64,000 bases of DNA from Vibrio porteresiae DSM 19223 (lineage in GTDB: Bacteria > Pseudomonadota > Gammaproteobacteria > Enterobacterales > Vibrionaceae), in the NCBI RefSeq assembly GCF_024347055.1, contig NZ_AP024896.1, positions 1,674,001 through 1,738,000 of the forward strand, written 5' to 3'. Under the pieces are notes generated by a model that searched no databases, was not told the DNA's origin, and saw only the letters and a list, made by a program, of their open reading frames with translations. Below, one piece after another: positions 54,801-63,022 of this stretch. Position 1 is the stretch's first letter, and each line of letters starts with the position of its first letter. Both the position numbers and the translations under genes were made by a program.

Positions 54801-55202
54801 ACACTAATGCCGCTAAATGAAAGCAAAAACAAAGCGGTACGTTACTTCTCTGGTACGGTGAAATACCAAACTCAAATCGACCGTCCTGCGAACTTAGTCG
54901 ACCAAGACCAAGTTTGGTTAGACCTAGGCACTGTGGGTAATGTGGCTCGCGTTGAAGTCAATGGTCAAGATGCTGGCACAGTTTGGTATGCGCCAAAACG
55001 TGTTGATATTAGCCAGTACCTCACTGAAGCACACAACGACCTAACAGTAACGGTATCCAACACTTGGACTAACCGTCTGATTGGTGACAAACAACCGGGA
55101 GCAAAAGTTCTGGCTTGGACATCAGCGCCAACCTTTAAAGCCGACGCAAAATTAACGCCTTCTGGCTTAATAGGTCCAATAAGCTTGGTGGTTAAACACT
55201 AA
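51858..55202 (+). CDS. Alpha-L-rhamnosidase (GH106), secreted
   Basis: This ~1114-residue protein has a signal peptide (cleavage near SYAA) and the GH106 opening RVWWHWMDGNITIDGI at residues ~52-67. It is followed by a TIM-barrel core with typical stretches (EFGIASSPGWSETGGPWV, YGEFLEDQRPV, HTSVHQP) and C-terminal beta-sandwich domains (~900-1110, VWLDLGTVGNVARVEVNGQD). GH106 enzymes remove terminal alpha-L-rhamnose from flavonoid glycosides, pectic rhamnogalacturonans or similar glycans. The ATG at 51858 follows AAAGGA; a reading from 51804 is unlikely. It is co-directional with the porin gene behind a hairpin. Confidence 0.92.
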   Translation: MSSCTTLGFKKLSTLAAAISLSIVMAPISYAATQTTTALENGFTSPPNSAKPRVWWHWMDGNITIDGIDKDLAWMHQVGIGGVHSFDANLPTPQVVKERLVYMTPKWQEAFRHAVKLADQYDMEFGIASSPGWSETGGPWVAAKDGMKKVVWSEQIVTGGEPIEQPLKDFPHATGPFQTVGFNHLFNDDEGGTKVPYADGKIGVYAVPLPHPVLTPFAHVLINGEAKDAAALTDDDFQTSVAVPIKDNKAVFAVHYDQPTTVRSARILIKDGQMPFAPARFDVVLEAQVNGEWQNVSDIPLSTTTTTVGFSALTAQDFRVIVTPRPAASSADILGAVKGAEVLDLFPTATGDIDVLDFHLYAQPKVNQSEVKAGFNTVKDYYKFNNQFDESTAALNDVVDLTDKIGADGKINWVPPQGHDWKIINMGWTLTGKTNHPATKEATGLEVDKYDAKAVEAYLNTYLDKYKALVGDDMFGKKGVTSLVNDSVEIGASNWTPNLLAEFQQRRGYDAKPWLPTLTGTVLGTPQQTDKFLFDFRTTLADLISEAHYGTVAKVAHANGLTTYGEFLEDQRPVLGDDIAARRYTDIPMAALWYYPKDSQARPGLLGDVRGAASTSHFYGQNLVAAESMTSAFAPWALAPEDLKHVIDLEFLYGVNRPVVHTSVHQPVDDKNPGLSLFIFGQHFNRHDSWAGMASAWVDYMARSAYMLQSGKDRSEIALFYGEDTPVTTMYADGVPEGLPKHYTYDFVNKDMLAALTVTADKHIVSPAGAEYQALGLFGNTRELTVSALEQLLRLAKQEVKIIGDKPEKSPSLEDNSALFHAYVNMIWGMDNVVESNDFDNTLVAMNVPHDVDALDHVLENDHLMFRHRQLDNGHIYYVSNRTENTMNQSLTFNVTGFAPQIWNPVDGSHRDASFHVENGQTVVDVDFAPEESLFVVFTEPTTEQQHTATVAQVKQTIDITSPWAVHFEKGLELPKPMTMKTLMPLNESKNKAVRYFSGTVKYQTQIDRPANLVDQDQVWLDLGTVGNVARVEVNGQDAGTVWYAPKRVDISQYLTEAHNDLTVTVSNTWTNRLIGDKQPGAKVLAWTSAPTFKADAKLTPSGLIGPISLVVKH

Positions 55203-55233
55203 TTCAACACATCATCCATAGCGATGAAACTCT

Positions 55234-55265
55234 AGAGCTCTCCAAGCCATTACTAGGAGAGCTCT
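55234..55265. other. Intercistronic hairpin, rhamnosidase-porin
   Basis: AGAGCTCTCC (55234-55243) and GGAGAGCTCT (55256-55265) form a perfect 10-bp stem with a 12-nt loop and no T-run. It may set the ratio of the two messages. Confidence 0.7.
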
Positions 55266-55372
55266 TGATTAACCAATCAACACCCTCTGTACCTAGACGG
55301 CGATTCTCGTGACGTCTGCAGATCAACCATCCCGTACTTTAATCAATCCTTGTTTACAAAGGAGAGCTCACT

Positions 55373-56896
55373 GTGTCCTACAAACAGAACATTATTACGC
55401 AAAAAATGATTACCGCAGGCTTAGTTGCTTCATTAGCAGCGTCTAACTATGCTTTTTCCGCTCCGAGCGACATATCGAAAGAGGAATTTGAACAACTCAA
55501 AACTCAGTTATTGCAAACACAAACACACCTTGCAGAACTTGAAGCCAAATTGAACGCGAAGCCGGAAAACAAACCTTATGACCTCCCACCATCAACGGAA
55601 TCCGTTCAAAAGAAACGAGAAGATGTCAACAGCACCTTCAACTACAGCGGCTACTTTCGTGCTGGTATTGCAGGCTCGAACAAAGGTGGGCCAGAACGTT
55701 ACGCGCCAGGATCTCTAGGTCGCCTGGGTAATGAATACAACGGAGCTTACGATCTAATCTTTAGCGAACGCGCATACGAAAAAGAAGACCGCTGGGTCGA
55801 TGCCATCATCATGATCGATGGTAATACAGGCCTAGAGAACAACGGTGAAGTAGTGGGTAATCCAGAAAATACCGATGATTACTTTCAATTCCTCGACATG
55901 TACGTGCGCGCGAAAAACTTCATCCCTGTACTGCCAGAATCCGAACTATGGATTGGTCGTCATAACTTAGCTGGAACCGACGTACAAATGCTCGATTTTA
56001 AGAGCTACCGAGTTAACTCTGGTGCGGGTGTCGGTATTGATAAGATCCAGTTAGATAACGGGATGCTCGATGTTGCAATCCTTCGTGAAGACTTCAACTT
56101 AAAATACCGAGACGACAGCAACACATCACAAAAAGACAGCTTAAATACGTATACTGCTCATCTAAATTGGCATGACATTGAGCTAAGCCCCCAAAACCAC
56201 CTAGCACTAACAGCCAAGTACCAATTCACTAATAAAACGCCCGATGTGAAGCAACGAGTTCGAGCTGGAACTTACGCAGCCCCCAAAGATGCGTATGTAT
56301 TAACTGGCATCTTAGATCATCAATATGAAGGAGGTGGTTTTCATCAATACCAATTGCAATATGCCACCAATTCAATTGCCTCAAGCTTTGGTTTAATTTT
56401 AGAAAGCCACCCAGATTTTGGTATTCAAAACGATTACCTCGGTAAGCACACCAATGGAGATGCAGTACGCTTTATTTCCCAAGGTGAGCGTTACTTTCTA
56501 GATAAACAATATATTGTGGCCCACGCCATGATCATGACTTATGGGCAAGATATCTATAACTACGATCTGCAGAAAGCCAATACCGACCTCTTGTCCTATC
56601 GCTTTGTCGTTCGCCCCGCGTACATATGGAGTGAATTCAATCAAACCGGTTTTGAGCTAGGTTACTTCCACCAAACTGTGCGGGAAAGCGGCGACAACTA
56701 CTATGAAAGTGCTTATAAGATAACGGCATTCCACACCATAAAAGTCGACACCAGTATGTTAGGTTCGCGCCCCGAGTTCCGCTTCTTTACTACCTATATT
56801 GATAACACAGAAAACGGAGTTACTGGCCATTACTTTGCAAACCACAGTAACGAGCAATTGAGTTTTGGGGTTCAAGCTGAAATTTGGTGGCGCTAA
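55373..56896 (+). CDS. LamB/maltoporin-type carbohydrate porin
   Basis: This 507-residue protein has a signal peptide (SNYAFSA), a short coiled coil (SKEEFEQLKTQLLQTQTHLA) and an 18-strand porin domain (FNYSGYFRAGIAGSNKGG; ending SFGVQAEIWWR with a terminal aromatic residue). The N-terminal coiled coil is like ScrY/BglH relatives of LamB. The start is GTG, supported by AAAGGAG seven bases upstream. With the rhamnosidase and esterase it should admit glycosides or oligosaccharides through the outer membrane. Substrate is inferred. Confidence 0.87.
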   Translation: MSYKQNIITQKMITAGLVASLAASNYAFSAPSDISKEEFEQLKTQLLQTQTHLAELEAKLNAKPENKPYDLPPSTESVQKKREDVNSTFNYSGYFRAGIAGSNKGGPERYAPGSLGRLGNEYNGAYDLIFSERAYEKEDRWVDAIIMIDGNTGLENNGEVVGNPENTDDYFQFLDMYVRAKNFIPVLPESELWIGRHNLAGTDVQMLDFKSYRVNSGAGVGIDKIQLDNGMLDVAILREDFNLKYRDDSNTSQKDSLNTYTAHLNWHDIELSPQNHLALTAKYQFTNKTPDVKQRVRAGTYAAPKDAYVLTGILDHQYEGGGFHQYQLQYATNSIASSFGLILESHPDFGIQNDYLGKHTNGDAVRFISQGERYFLDKQYIVAHAMIMTYGQDIYNYDLQKANTDLLSYRFVVRPAYIWSEFNQTGFELGYFHQTVRESGDNYYESAYKITAFHTIKVDTSMLGSRPEFRFFTTYIDNTENGVTGHYFANHSNEQLSFGVQAEIWWR

Positions 56897-56917
56897 CTAT
56901 GTCATCTATTAGATAGT

Positions 56918-56947
56918 AAAAAGCAGCCAACCTTGGCTGCTTTTTTA
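56918..56947 (+). terminator. Terminator of the porin gene
   Basis: AAAAAGCAGCCAA (56918-56930) pairs with TTGGCTGCTTTTT (56933-56945) and Ts follow. Confidence 0.93.
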
Positions 56948-56963
56948 TTATTGGCGAACTCTA

Positions 56964-57014
56964 GTTACTTATTAAGTACTTTGATTACTAATTAAGTGTT
57001 GCGATTACTTATTA
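56964..57014. repeat. Three imperfect direct repeats at the end of the PDT-like gene
   Basis: TTACTTATTAAGT, ATTACTAATTAAGT and ATTACTTATTAAGC recur at ~19-bp intervals; the last covers the stop codon of the PDT-like gene. It looks like a local tandem duplication. Confidence 0.6.
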
Positions 57015-57760
57015 AGCAGCAATAAATCCGCTTTTTTGCCTTGAGCGATGGCAGCATTAAGCTCATGACGCGCAGCTTGTTCACTGATTGGCTTGTCACG
57101 TTTCGCAACTTTCATCATTAAAAAAGACGTCGCGTTATTTTTATTATCCTGCACACCTTTTTTTACCACAGAAAGCGTTGGATATAGAGAAGCCAGCGCG
57201 CAAGAACCAATCGCTGCCGTACCTTTTGGCATCTCACCTTGAGCGACTTTGCGTGCCGCTTCCGCAGTGCCTGCTGGAATTTCTTGCTCCGCTAACCCTT
57301 TGATGCTCTGCTTCCAACGATCAATTTGTTTCAACGCTGCAGGATGAGAGGCAATCAGAGTAATCGGCGTTTGCGACTGCACATCTTGTTTATTCATTAG
57401 TACGCACATCTCAATTGGCATAGTCACATAAGCGGTCACTTCGGTTGGCTTGTATTGCTCAAACGCCGTCACTGTTGCCTGCACAAGCTTGCCATTGATG
57501 GTGGTGTTGTCCACAGCGCTAAATGCAAACGCATGGTTTTCGCTCGCCGATTTCAATACATTCAGTGGAGTACCAGCGTAGATAGTGTCGTGCTGCAGTT
57601 GCGGTCTTTGCTCAAATAGCTTATCGATCGCTTCGTTATTGAAACTGCCTTTAGAGGCTTGAACATAAATCTCGCTGCCGGCCCAAACACTGGTAGAGAG
57701 CGCACTGCTCACGATTAACATGGCACTGAATACAGCGCGTTTCGATACGGAACTTCCCAT
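57005..57760 (-). CDS. Exported prephenate-dehydratase-like protein
   Basis: This 251-residue protein has a signal peptide (SALSTSVWA) and one prephenate-dehydratase-type periplasmic-binding fold. Family stretches are TPITLIASHPAALKQIDRW (~131), GTAEAARKVAQGE (~165), AAIGSCALASLYP (~182) and VQDNKNNATSF (~202). The conserved catalytic TRF reads TSF here and there is no C-terminal ACT domain with ESRP, so normal dehydratase activity is doubtful; a ligand-binding role is possible. It follows a metal-chelate ABC operon on the same strand, beyond a terminator. AAAGGA precedes the start. Confidence 0.75.
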   Translation of the reverse strand: MGSSVSKRAVFSAMLIVSSALSTSVWAGSEIYVQASKGSFNNEAIDKLFEQRPQLQHDTIYAGTPLNVLKSASENHAFAFSAVDNTTINGKLVQATVTAFEQYKPTEVTAYVTMPIEMCVLMNKQDVQSQTPITLIASHPAALKQIDRWKQSIKGLAEQEIPAGTAEAARKVAQGEMPKGTAAIGSCALASLYPTLSVVKKGVQDNKNNATSFLMMKVAKRDKPISEQAARHELNAAIAQGKKADLLLLNK

Positions 57761-57849
57761 TCTTTTTCCTTTTTGAAGGTGTCTGTCTGTTATTTAAAAG
57801 CGGTTTTAGGTAAGAGATATTCGGTGTACTGCCATCTCTTTTTGTTATA

Positions 57850-57885
57850 AAAATCAAAAAATAAGCCCCGAAAAATTCGGGGCTT
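57850..57885 (-). terminator. Terminator of the ABC-importer operon
   Basis: AAGCCCCGAA (57863-57872) pairs with TTCGGGGCTT (57876-57885); the minus-strand tail is T-rich. Confidence 0.92.
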
Positions 57886-57909
57886 CACCTTAATCAGATA
57901 AACGCCAAG

Positions 57910-58968
57910 TTACAACGTTTTTGGCGGCAGATCTTGGAGAATTTCATTCACTTGAGTATCGGAGAGATCGTAGTTAAGAAAACGGTGGTAGAACGCTTTG
58001 GTCTCTTTCGCGATATCCAGCTGTTTAAAGTGCTCTGGATGCAATGTTTTTGCAGCCCACTGAATTTGCAACGCGGTTTCAGCACCATAGCGATCCCACA
58101 GGAACGCACCATTAGGATTGATATAAAGTTGGTGATGTTTTACCGCGTTAACACTCGACCACATAGGATCGTTTTCTAATGCTTTTAAATCACTGGCGCG
58201 CGTAGCAGGATCTGGCATCGCACTGCCGCCCAAAATAATCACATCTGGGTTCCATGCCAACATCTGCTCTTTCGATGTCACTTTTAAGCTGCCATGAACG
58301 TCCTGCGCAACATTCACCCCGCCCGCAGCCTGAATCCATGCGTCAATCAATGAATGACCACCGTCGATCGTTAATGGGTTTAATTGCACAACATGAAGCA
58401 CCCGCGGTTTTTGTTGTGTAGAAAGCGTATCGCTATAAGAGCGCACCATTTGCAGCTTTTCTTCCAAATAGGCATTGAAATCCGCCGCACGCTGCTGCGC
58501 TTGAGGACCGAGAATTTGCGCCGTTAGATCAAAGGTTTTTTCCAACTCAGCAAAATTCGTGAAGGTCAGTTGCACGTTGGGCACATTCAGCTCCTCAAGC
58601 TTAGTGCGCATACGCGGAGTGACGATAGAGAAAACCACATCCGGTTTATCTTTCAGCATCTCCTCAACGTTTACATCGGTTTTCGTAAACGCAGGTGAAG
58701 CGTGATGCATTTGAGGGTTTACCACCGCCAACCAAGGGCGTTTTTGCGGAGAATCCACATTCACGTAAGAGACGACCTTATCCCCCGCCCCTAACATGGC
58801 CAGCACTTCAAGATGTGCAGGCCATGCATCGCCAATCGCATTAATTTGCGAGGGAACCACCACTTGCGTACCACTGGCATCCGTTACCGTTTGAACATCA
58901 GCTGCATACGCTGTTGAAAGCATGGATAAACTCGCCAACGTCGCGAGCAGTTTTGTTGTAAAAGCCAT
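57910..58968 (-). CDS. Periplasmic binding protein of a FecCD-type ABC importer
   Basis: This 352-residue protein has a signal peptide (STAYAAD) and a TroA/FepB-type bilobal fold with a rigid helix linker (ELEKTFDLTAQILGPQAQQR). The C-terminal stretch NPNGAFLWDRYGAETALQIQ followed by WAAKTLHPEHF resembles CeuE/NikZ and iron-chelate binding proteins as remembered. It binds a metal chelate and delivers it to the permease. Order on the transcript is permease, ATPase, binding protein. Ferric siderophore is most likely; a nickel, cobalt or molybdate complex cannot be excluded. Confidence 0.85.
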   Translation of the reverse strand: MAFTTKLLATLASLSMLSTAYAADVQTVTDASGTQVVVPSQINAIGDAWPAHLEVLAMLGAGDKVVSYVNVDSPQKRPWLAVVNPQMHHASPAFTKTDVNVEEMLKDKPDVVFSIVTPRMRTKLEELNVPNVQLTFTNFAELEKTFDLTAQILGPQAQQRAADFNAYLEEKLQMVRSYSDTLSTQQKPRVLHVVQLNPLTIDGGHSLIDAWIQAAGGVNVAQDVHGSLKVTSKEQMLAWNPDVIILGGSAMPDPATRASDLKALENDPMWSSVNAVKHHQLYINPNGAFLWDRYGAETALQIQWAAKTLHPEHFKQLDIAKETKAFYHRFLNYDLSDTQVNEILQDLPPKTL

Positions 58969-59000
58969 GAGAAGTATTCCTTACTGAAAACGAGAAAATG

Positions 59001-59792
59001 TCATACCACAGGCGTGCAGGAGTGCACCGGTTGTCCATCCCTCTCACCGATTTGATGAATTTGAACATCCACGCCATAAGCATCACGCAGGTTAGCCTCG
59101 GTTACGACCTCCTCAACCGAGCCGAACAAACAGGGTTTATTTCGTCTAAATAACAGTACCTTAGAGGCACATAAAAAGGCTTGTTCAGGGGAGTGGGTAA
59201 TCATAATGATGCCAAATCCATCCGTGGCCAGCTGACGAACTTGACGCAGCACTGCGACTTGATTACCAAAATCCAAGCTGGCTGTGGGTTCATCCATTGC
59301 CAGCAGGGCTGGAGCTTGCGCGATGGATCTGGCAATCAACACCATCTGCTTTTCTCCCCCTGAAAGTTCTGTAAAACGGCGCTCGGCTAATTGAGCAATC
59401 CCTAGCCGATGTAAAGCTTGATCAACCTGCTGCCAATCACCTTTACTCGGAAACGAAAACGCCCCCAAATGCGCAGTGCGCCCCATCGCCACCATCTCTC
59501 GTACAGAAAAAGGGAAAGGAGTCGAGCTCGCCTGAGGAACATATCCGAGCACAGTGGCTAAGCGTTTACGTGACCAACTATGAATCGACTCTGCGTTGAT
59601 ACAAATCTCTCCACCAAGGCTAGGAATCAAATTGAGCATCGATTTAAACAGTGTCGATTTCCCTACGCCATTTGGGCCAAGAATGCACAGCACTTCACCA
59701 CTTTGCACTGAAAATGAAATATCACTGGCAATCACTTTATCTGCGTAGCCGCAGCAAAGGTGATTTACTTCAAGAGTCATCATGGGATTCAT
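59001..59792 (-). CDS. ATPase of the FecCD-type ABC importer
   Basis: This 263-residue ATPase has Walker A GPNGVGKST (~39), the ABC signature LSGGEKQMVLIA (~140), Walker B LLAMDEPTASLD (~163) and a switch His in ITHSPEQ. It powers the importer and sits four bases behind the permease gene. It resembles FepC/FecE/BtuD. Two further ATGs near the start allow a product up to four residues shorter. Confidence 0.92.
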   Translation of the reverse strand: MNPMMTLEVNHLCCGYADKVIASDISFSVQSGEVLCILGPNGVGKSTLFKSMLNLIPSLGGEICINAESIHSWSRKRLATVLGYVPQASSTPFPFSVREMVAMGRTAHLGAFSFPSKGDWQQVDQALHRLGIAQLAERRFTELSGGEKQMVLIARSIAQAPALLAMDEPTASLDFGNQVAVLRQVRQLATDGFGIIMITHSPEQAFLCASKVLLFRRNKPCLFGSVEEVVTEANLRDAYGVDVQIHQIGERDGQPVHSCTPVV

Positions 59793-59795
59793 GTT

Positions 59796-60821
59796 TTATA
59801 AACCTTTGCGTCGAGCCATTAGATAGAGGAAAAACGGAGCGCCAATTAACGATGTTAATATGCCTATCGGTATCTCCATGGGCAGAAGAGAGCGGGCTAA
59901 ATCGTCAACTATCATCAAGTAAGACCCACCGAGAAACAGGCTCGCAGGGATTAAAACGCGATGATTCGGCCCCACCAGCATACGGGCCAGATGGGGGATC
60001 AAAAGTCCGATCCAGCCAATAATGCCACTCACTGCAACTGACACCGCAGTGAGCAATGTAGCGGCCAAAATCAATACCACTCGAGTACGTTTCACGTTCA
60101 CGCCGAGTGCTGATGCCTCTTCATCGCCAAGTGACAGCAAATTTAACTGCCAACGCAACAGGATGATCGGCAGCAGACCAACGATTAAAGGTGCAATCAT
60201 CCATGTCATATTGGTCGAATTAGCGGAGGAAAGACTGCCCATGAGCCAAAAGGTGATCTCCGGTAGCTTCTCTTCAGGGTCACCCAGATATTTAATCAGT
60301 GAAATGATGGCCGATGCGAGCGCAGAAATGACGATCCCAGTTAAAACCAAGCTCAGTAAAGAATCGTTATTACGACTGACCGCATTACCAACAAAATAGG
60401 TAATGAGCACGGCTACCACACCAAAGGCAAACGCCATGAGTTGCACCATGACAAAGTTCAACGAACACAAAATGGCAAAAGCGGCCCCAAGCCCAGCACC
60501 TGAAGCTGCGCCCAAAATCGCAGGAGAAACCATAGGGTTACGAAATATACCTTGATAAGTCGCGCCAGAAACCGCCAAAGACGCACCAATTGCCATACCA
60601 GCAGCTATTCTCGGCAAACGCACCTTAAGTAACACCAAAGACCCAACACCATGCCCAGTCAATGCTGCCCAAAACTGTGAAAATGGAATCGTAAAGCGCC
60701 CAACAAGAAAGGAGATTACCGCAACGACGATAGAGAGAAGGACCAAGAGAGACAATGCACTGTAACCACGCCACCACGTGGTCGACGTCAATTGCGGCTT
60801 AGAAGCAGAAGAGGCAATCAT
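59796..60821 (-). CDS. Permease of the FecCD-type ABC importer
   Basis: This 341-residue inner-membrane protein has ~10 helices and belongs to the FecCD/BtuC family (LRLPRIAAGMAIGASLAVSG-type start, GIIGWIGLLIPHLARMLVG near 270, PMEIPIGILTSLIGAPFF near the end). Two copies should form the transport channel. It is first in the operon and follows AAAGGA. A Fur-box-like sequence lies ~175 bp upstream. Confidence 0.92.
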   Translation of the reverse strand: MIASSASKPQLTSTTWWRGYSALSLLVLLSIVVAVISFLVGRFTIPFSQFWAALTGHGVGSLVLLKVRLPRIAAGMAIGASLAVSGATYQGIFRNPMVSPAILGAASGAGLGAAFAILCSLNFVMVQLMAFAFGVVAVLITYFVGNAVSRNNDSLLSLVLTGIVISALASAIISLIKYLGDPEEKLPEITFWLMGSLSSANSTNMTWMIAPLIVGLLPIILLRWQLNLLSLGDEEASALGVNVKRTRVVLILAATLLTAVSVAVSGIIGWIGLLIPHLARMLVGPNHRVLIPASLFLGGSYLMIVDDLARSLLPMEIPIGILTSLIGAPFFLYLMARRKGL

Positions 60822-61100
60822 TTCGTGATTCCTTTAGAAGACCGTGCCTCTAAAAGATTTCACAAAATTCGCCAGAGCCACGCGAAACACCAAGGAGAAT
60901 CCGACGGCTCATCTCCCTAGCACAAATATCTATAACCAGCCCAAACTAGCACCATCAAGGATAGTGAGCAACTATAAACCCTATTATTTACATATAGATA
61001 TTTATTATAAAACAATGTGTTATAGGTAGAGAAAACCATAAGCGTGCTTAATAACAGGCATTCATGCGGTGATACAGAGAGTGTTTATAAAAGCGGAAGA
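60822..61100. other. Upstream region of the importer operon
   Basis: 280 bp, very A/T-rich near 60980-61015. It contains one Fur-like site (own entry). No other gene or structure was recognised. Confidence 0.4.
60996..61010. promoter_or_regulatory. Candidate Fur box
   Basis: AGATATTTATTATAA matches the 7-1-7 pattern TGATAAT-N-ATTATCA at 11 of 14 positions. The sequence is A/T-rich, so chance matches are easy, but iron control would fit the operon. Confidence 0.35.
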
Positions 61101-61130
61101 AAAAAAGCCCCAACGGAATCAGTTGGGGCT
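61101..61130 (-). terminator. Terminator of rhlE
   Basis: AGCCCCAAC (61106-61114) pairs with GTTGGGGCT (61122-61130), T-run on the minus strand. Confidence 0.93.
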
Positions 61131-61171
61131 TGTGTGTCTATTTAAAACTTTCGAGTCTATTTAAAAATGTA

Positions 61172-62734
61172 TTACTGAGCTTTGTTCGGCGCTGGACGAC
61201 GCTTCTGCCCAGATGGCTTTTGACCGCTTCCGTTTGCTGGGCGATTACCATTCGCTGAGCGGCTACCATTTGCAGAACGGTTACCATTACCAGAAGGACG
61301 CTTATTGGATTTAGAAGCGTCTGATTTTGCAAATTGTGGCTTAGAAGATCCGGACTTAGACGAATCCGATTTAGCAGCGCCAGACTTAGCAGCGCCAGAC
61401 TTAGCAGAGCCTGCTTTAGACGAGTTCGCTTGTGCTTTCTCTTTCGCAAACTGCGGCTTTTTGCCCTGTGCTGGTTTATTTCTCTTCACACCAGAGTTTG
61501 CAGGTTTATCCATCCCTTCACCGGCCACTTTTGGCTTCTTCGGCTTTTTCGGTTTATTCGCTTTGATTGGACGAGTATCCAATGCTTTTTCAGGGACTTT
61601 GTTGGTGGCTTCTAAACCTTTAAGTTCGTAACGAGGCAACAACTGTTGAATCAAACGTTCAATCGAGAACAAATGATCGGCATCTAATGCTGCAACTAAT
61701 GAGATAGCCTTACCCGTTTCACCCGCACGACCAGTACGGCCAATACGGTGCACGTAATCTTCTGCTTGTTTTGGTAAATCGTAGTTCACCACTTGAGGCA
61801 ATTGTGGAATATCGATACCACGGGCAGCAATATCGGTTGCTACCAATACACGAACTTCACCTGATTTGAAATTTGCTAGTGCGCTGGTACGTGCACTTTG
61901 GCTTTTGTTACCATGAATTGCCGCCGCGGTAATACCGGCATCATTGAGTAACGTTGCTAAACGGTTCGCACCATGTTTGGTTGAAGTAAACACTAGAACC
62001 TGACGCCAATCGCCCTCTTTAATCAATCGTTCAAGCAATGGTGCTTTTTTCTTCACATCAGTGGTGTAAATACACTGTTCAACGGTTTTTGCCGTTGAGT
62101 TAGGTGGAGTCACCGAAATTTCGATTGGATTGTTGACCAAGCCTTTTGCTAACTCACGAATTTCATCAGAGAAGGTCGCAGAGAAAAGTAGGTTTTGGCG
62201 CTGTTTTGGTAGCAAAGCTAAAATTTTACGAATATCGCGAATGAAGCCCATATCTAACATACGGTCTGCTTCATCCAATACCAACACTTCAAGTTGATCG
62301 AATTTCACTGCATTTTGGTTATAAAGGTCGAGCAAACGCCCCGGAGTTGCCACCAGCACATCCACACCTTTACTTAAACGCAGCATCTGCGGGTTAATTT
62401 TTACGCCACCAAACACCACTGCACTACTCAAACGCACGTAACGACTATAAGTGAATACGCTCTCTTGCACTTGAGCTGCAAGCTCACGAGTTGGGGTGAG
62501 AATTAAAGCGCGAACCTGATTACCACGTACTTTGGGGCCATCAGCCAAACGCTCTAAGATCGGCAGCGTAAAACCTGCAGTCTTACCCGTGCCAGTCTGT
62601 GCTGCTGCCATCACATCTTTGCCCTCCAATACTGCTGGAATGGCTTGCGCCTGAATTGGAGATGGTGTGGTGTATCCTTTTTCTTCAATTGCTTTAAGGA
62701 TTGGAGCAGAAAGACCTAGCGAGGTAAAACCCAT
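61172..62734 (-). CDS. rhlE: DEAD-box RNA helicase RhlE
   Basis: This 520-residue helicase has the full set of DEAD-box motifs: Q motif PSPIQAQAIP, I AAQTGTGKT, Ia PTRELAAQ, II DEAD, III SAT, IV-VI up to HRIGRTGR, within residues ~1-370. The remaining ~130 residues are a disordered basic tail with tandem repeats of Ala-Lys-Ser-Gly and Asn-Gly-Asn-Arg type. RhlE helps ribosome assembly and RNA turnover. Tail repeats are visible as DNA repeats (61230-61290 and 61370-61420). Confidence 0.94.
   Translation of the reverse strand: MGFTSLGLSAPILKAIEEKGYTTPSPIQAQAIPAVLEGKDVMAAAQTGTGKTAGFTLPILERLADGPKVRGNQVRALILTPTRELAAQVQESVFTYSRYVRLSSAVVFGGVKINPQMLRLSKGVDVLVATPGRLLDLYNQNAVKFDQLEVLVLDEADRMLDMGFIRDIRKILALLPKQRQNLLFSATFSDEIRELAKGLVNNPIEISVTPPNSTAKTVEQCIYTTDVKKKAPLLERLIKEGDWRQVLVFTSTKHGANRLATLLNDAGITAAAIHGNKSQSARTSALANFKSGEVRVLVATDIAARGIDIPQLPQVVNYDLPKQAEDYVHRIGRTGRAGETGKAISLVAALDADHLFSIERLIQQLLPRYELKGLEATNKVPEKALDTRPIKANKPKKPKKPKVAGEGMDKPANSGVKRNKPAQGKKPQFAKEKAQANSSKAGSAKSGAAKSGAAKSDSSKSGSSKPQFAKSDASKSNKRPSGNGNRSANGSRSANGNRPANGSGQKPSGQKRRPAPNKAQ
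61370..61420 (-). repeat. Tandem repeats in the rhlE tail
   Basis: A ~15-bp unit containing GCGCCAGACTTAGCA recurs two to three times and codes Ala-Lys-Ser-Gly-Ala units. It is length-variable sequence within a disordered region. Confidence 0.75.
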
Positions 62735-63022
62735 ATTGATTCTCGATTAACTATAATAAAAACGCCGCACCTATTTTATCGGTACGAAAAGTGCGACATT
62801 CTGAGGCTTTCGCGCGGTACTCGCAACCGTTAATTACAAATCTGTAGCACTACAGGGAAAAACGTCCCCCCACTTTTGTTAAATCACCAAGTTCTCTTGT
62901 TAATAATCTCATCAGAAAAGGTTTTACAGTACCCTATTCGCAGACAAACTAGGCGCAAAATTTAATTTGAATATGAATGTGTTACCTCTTACCATCGGCA
63001 AATAATGTGTGCAGAGGTGAGT

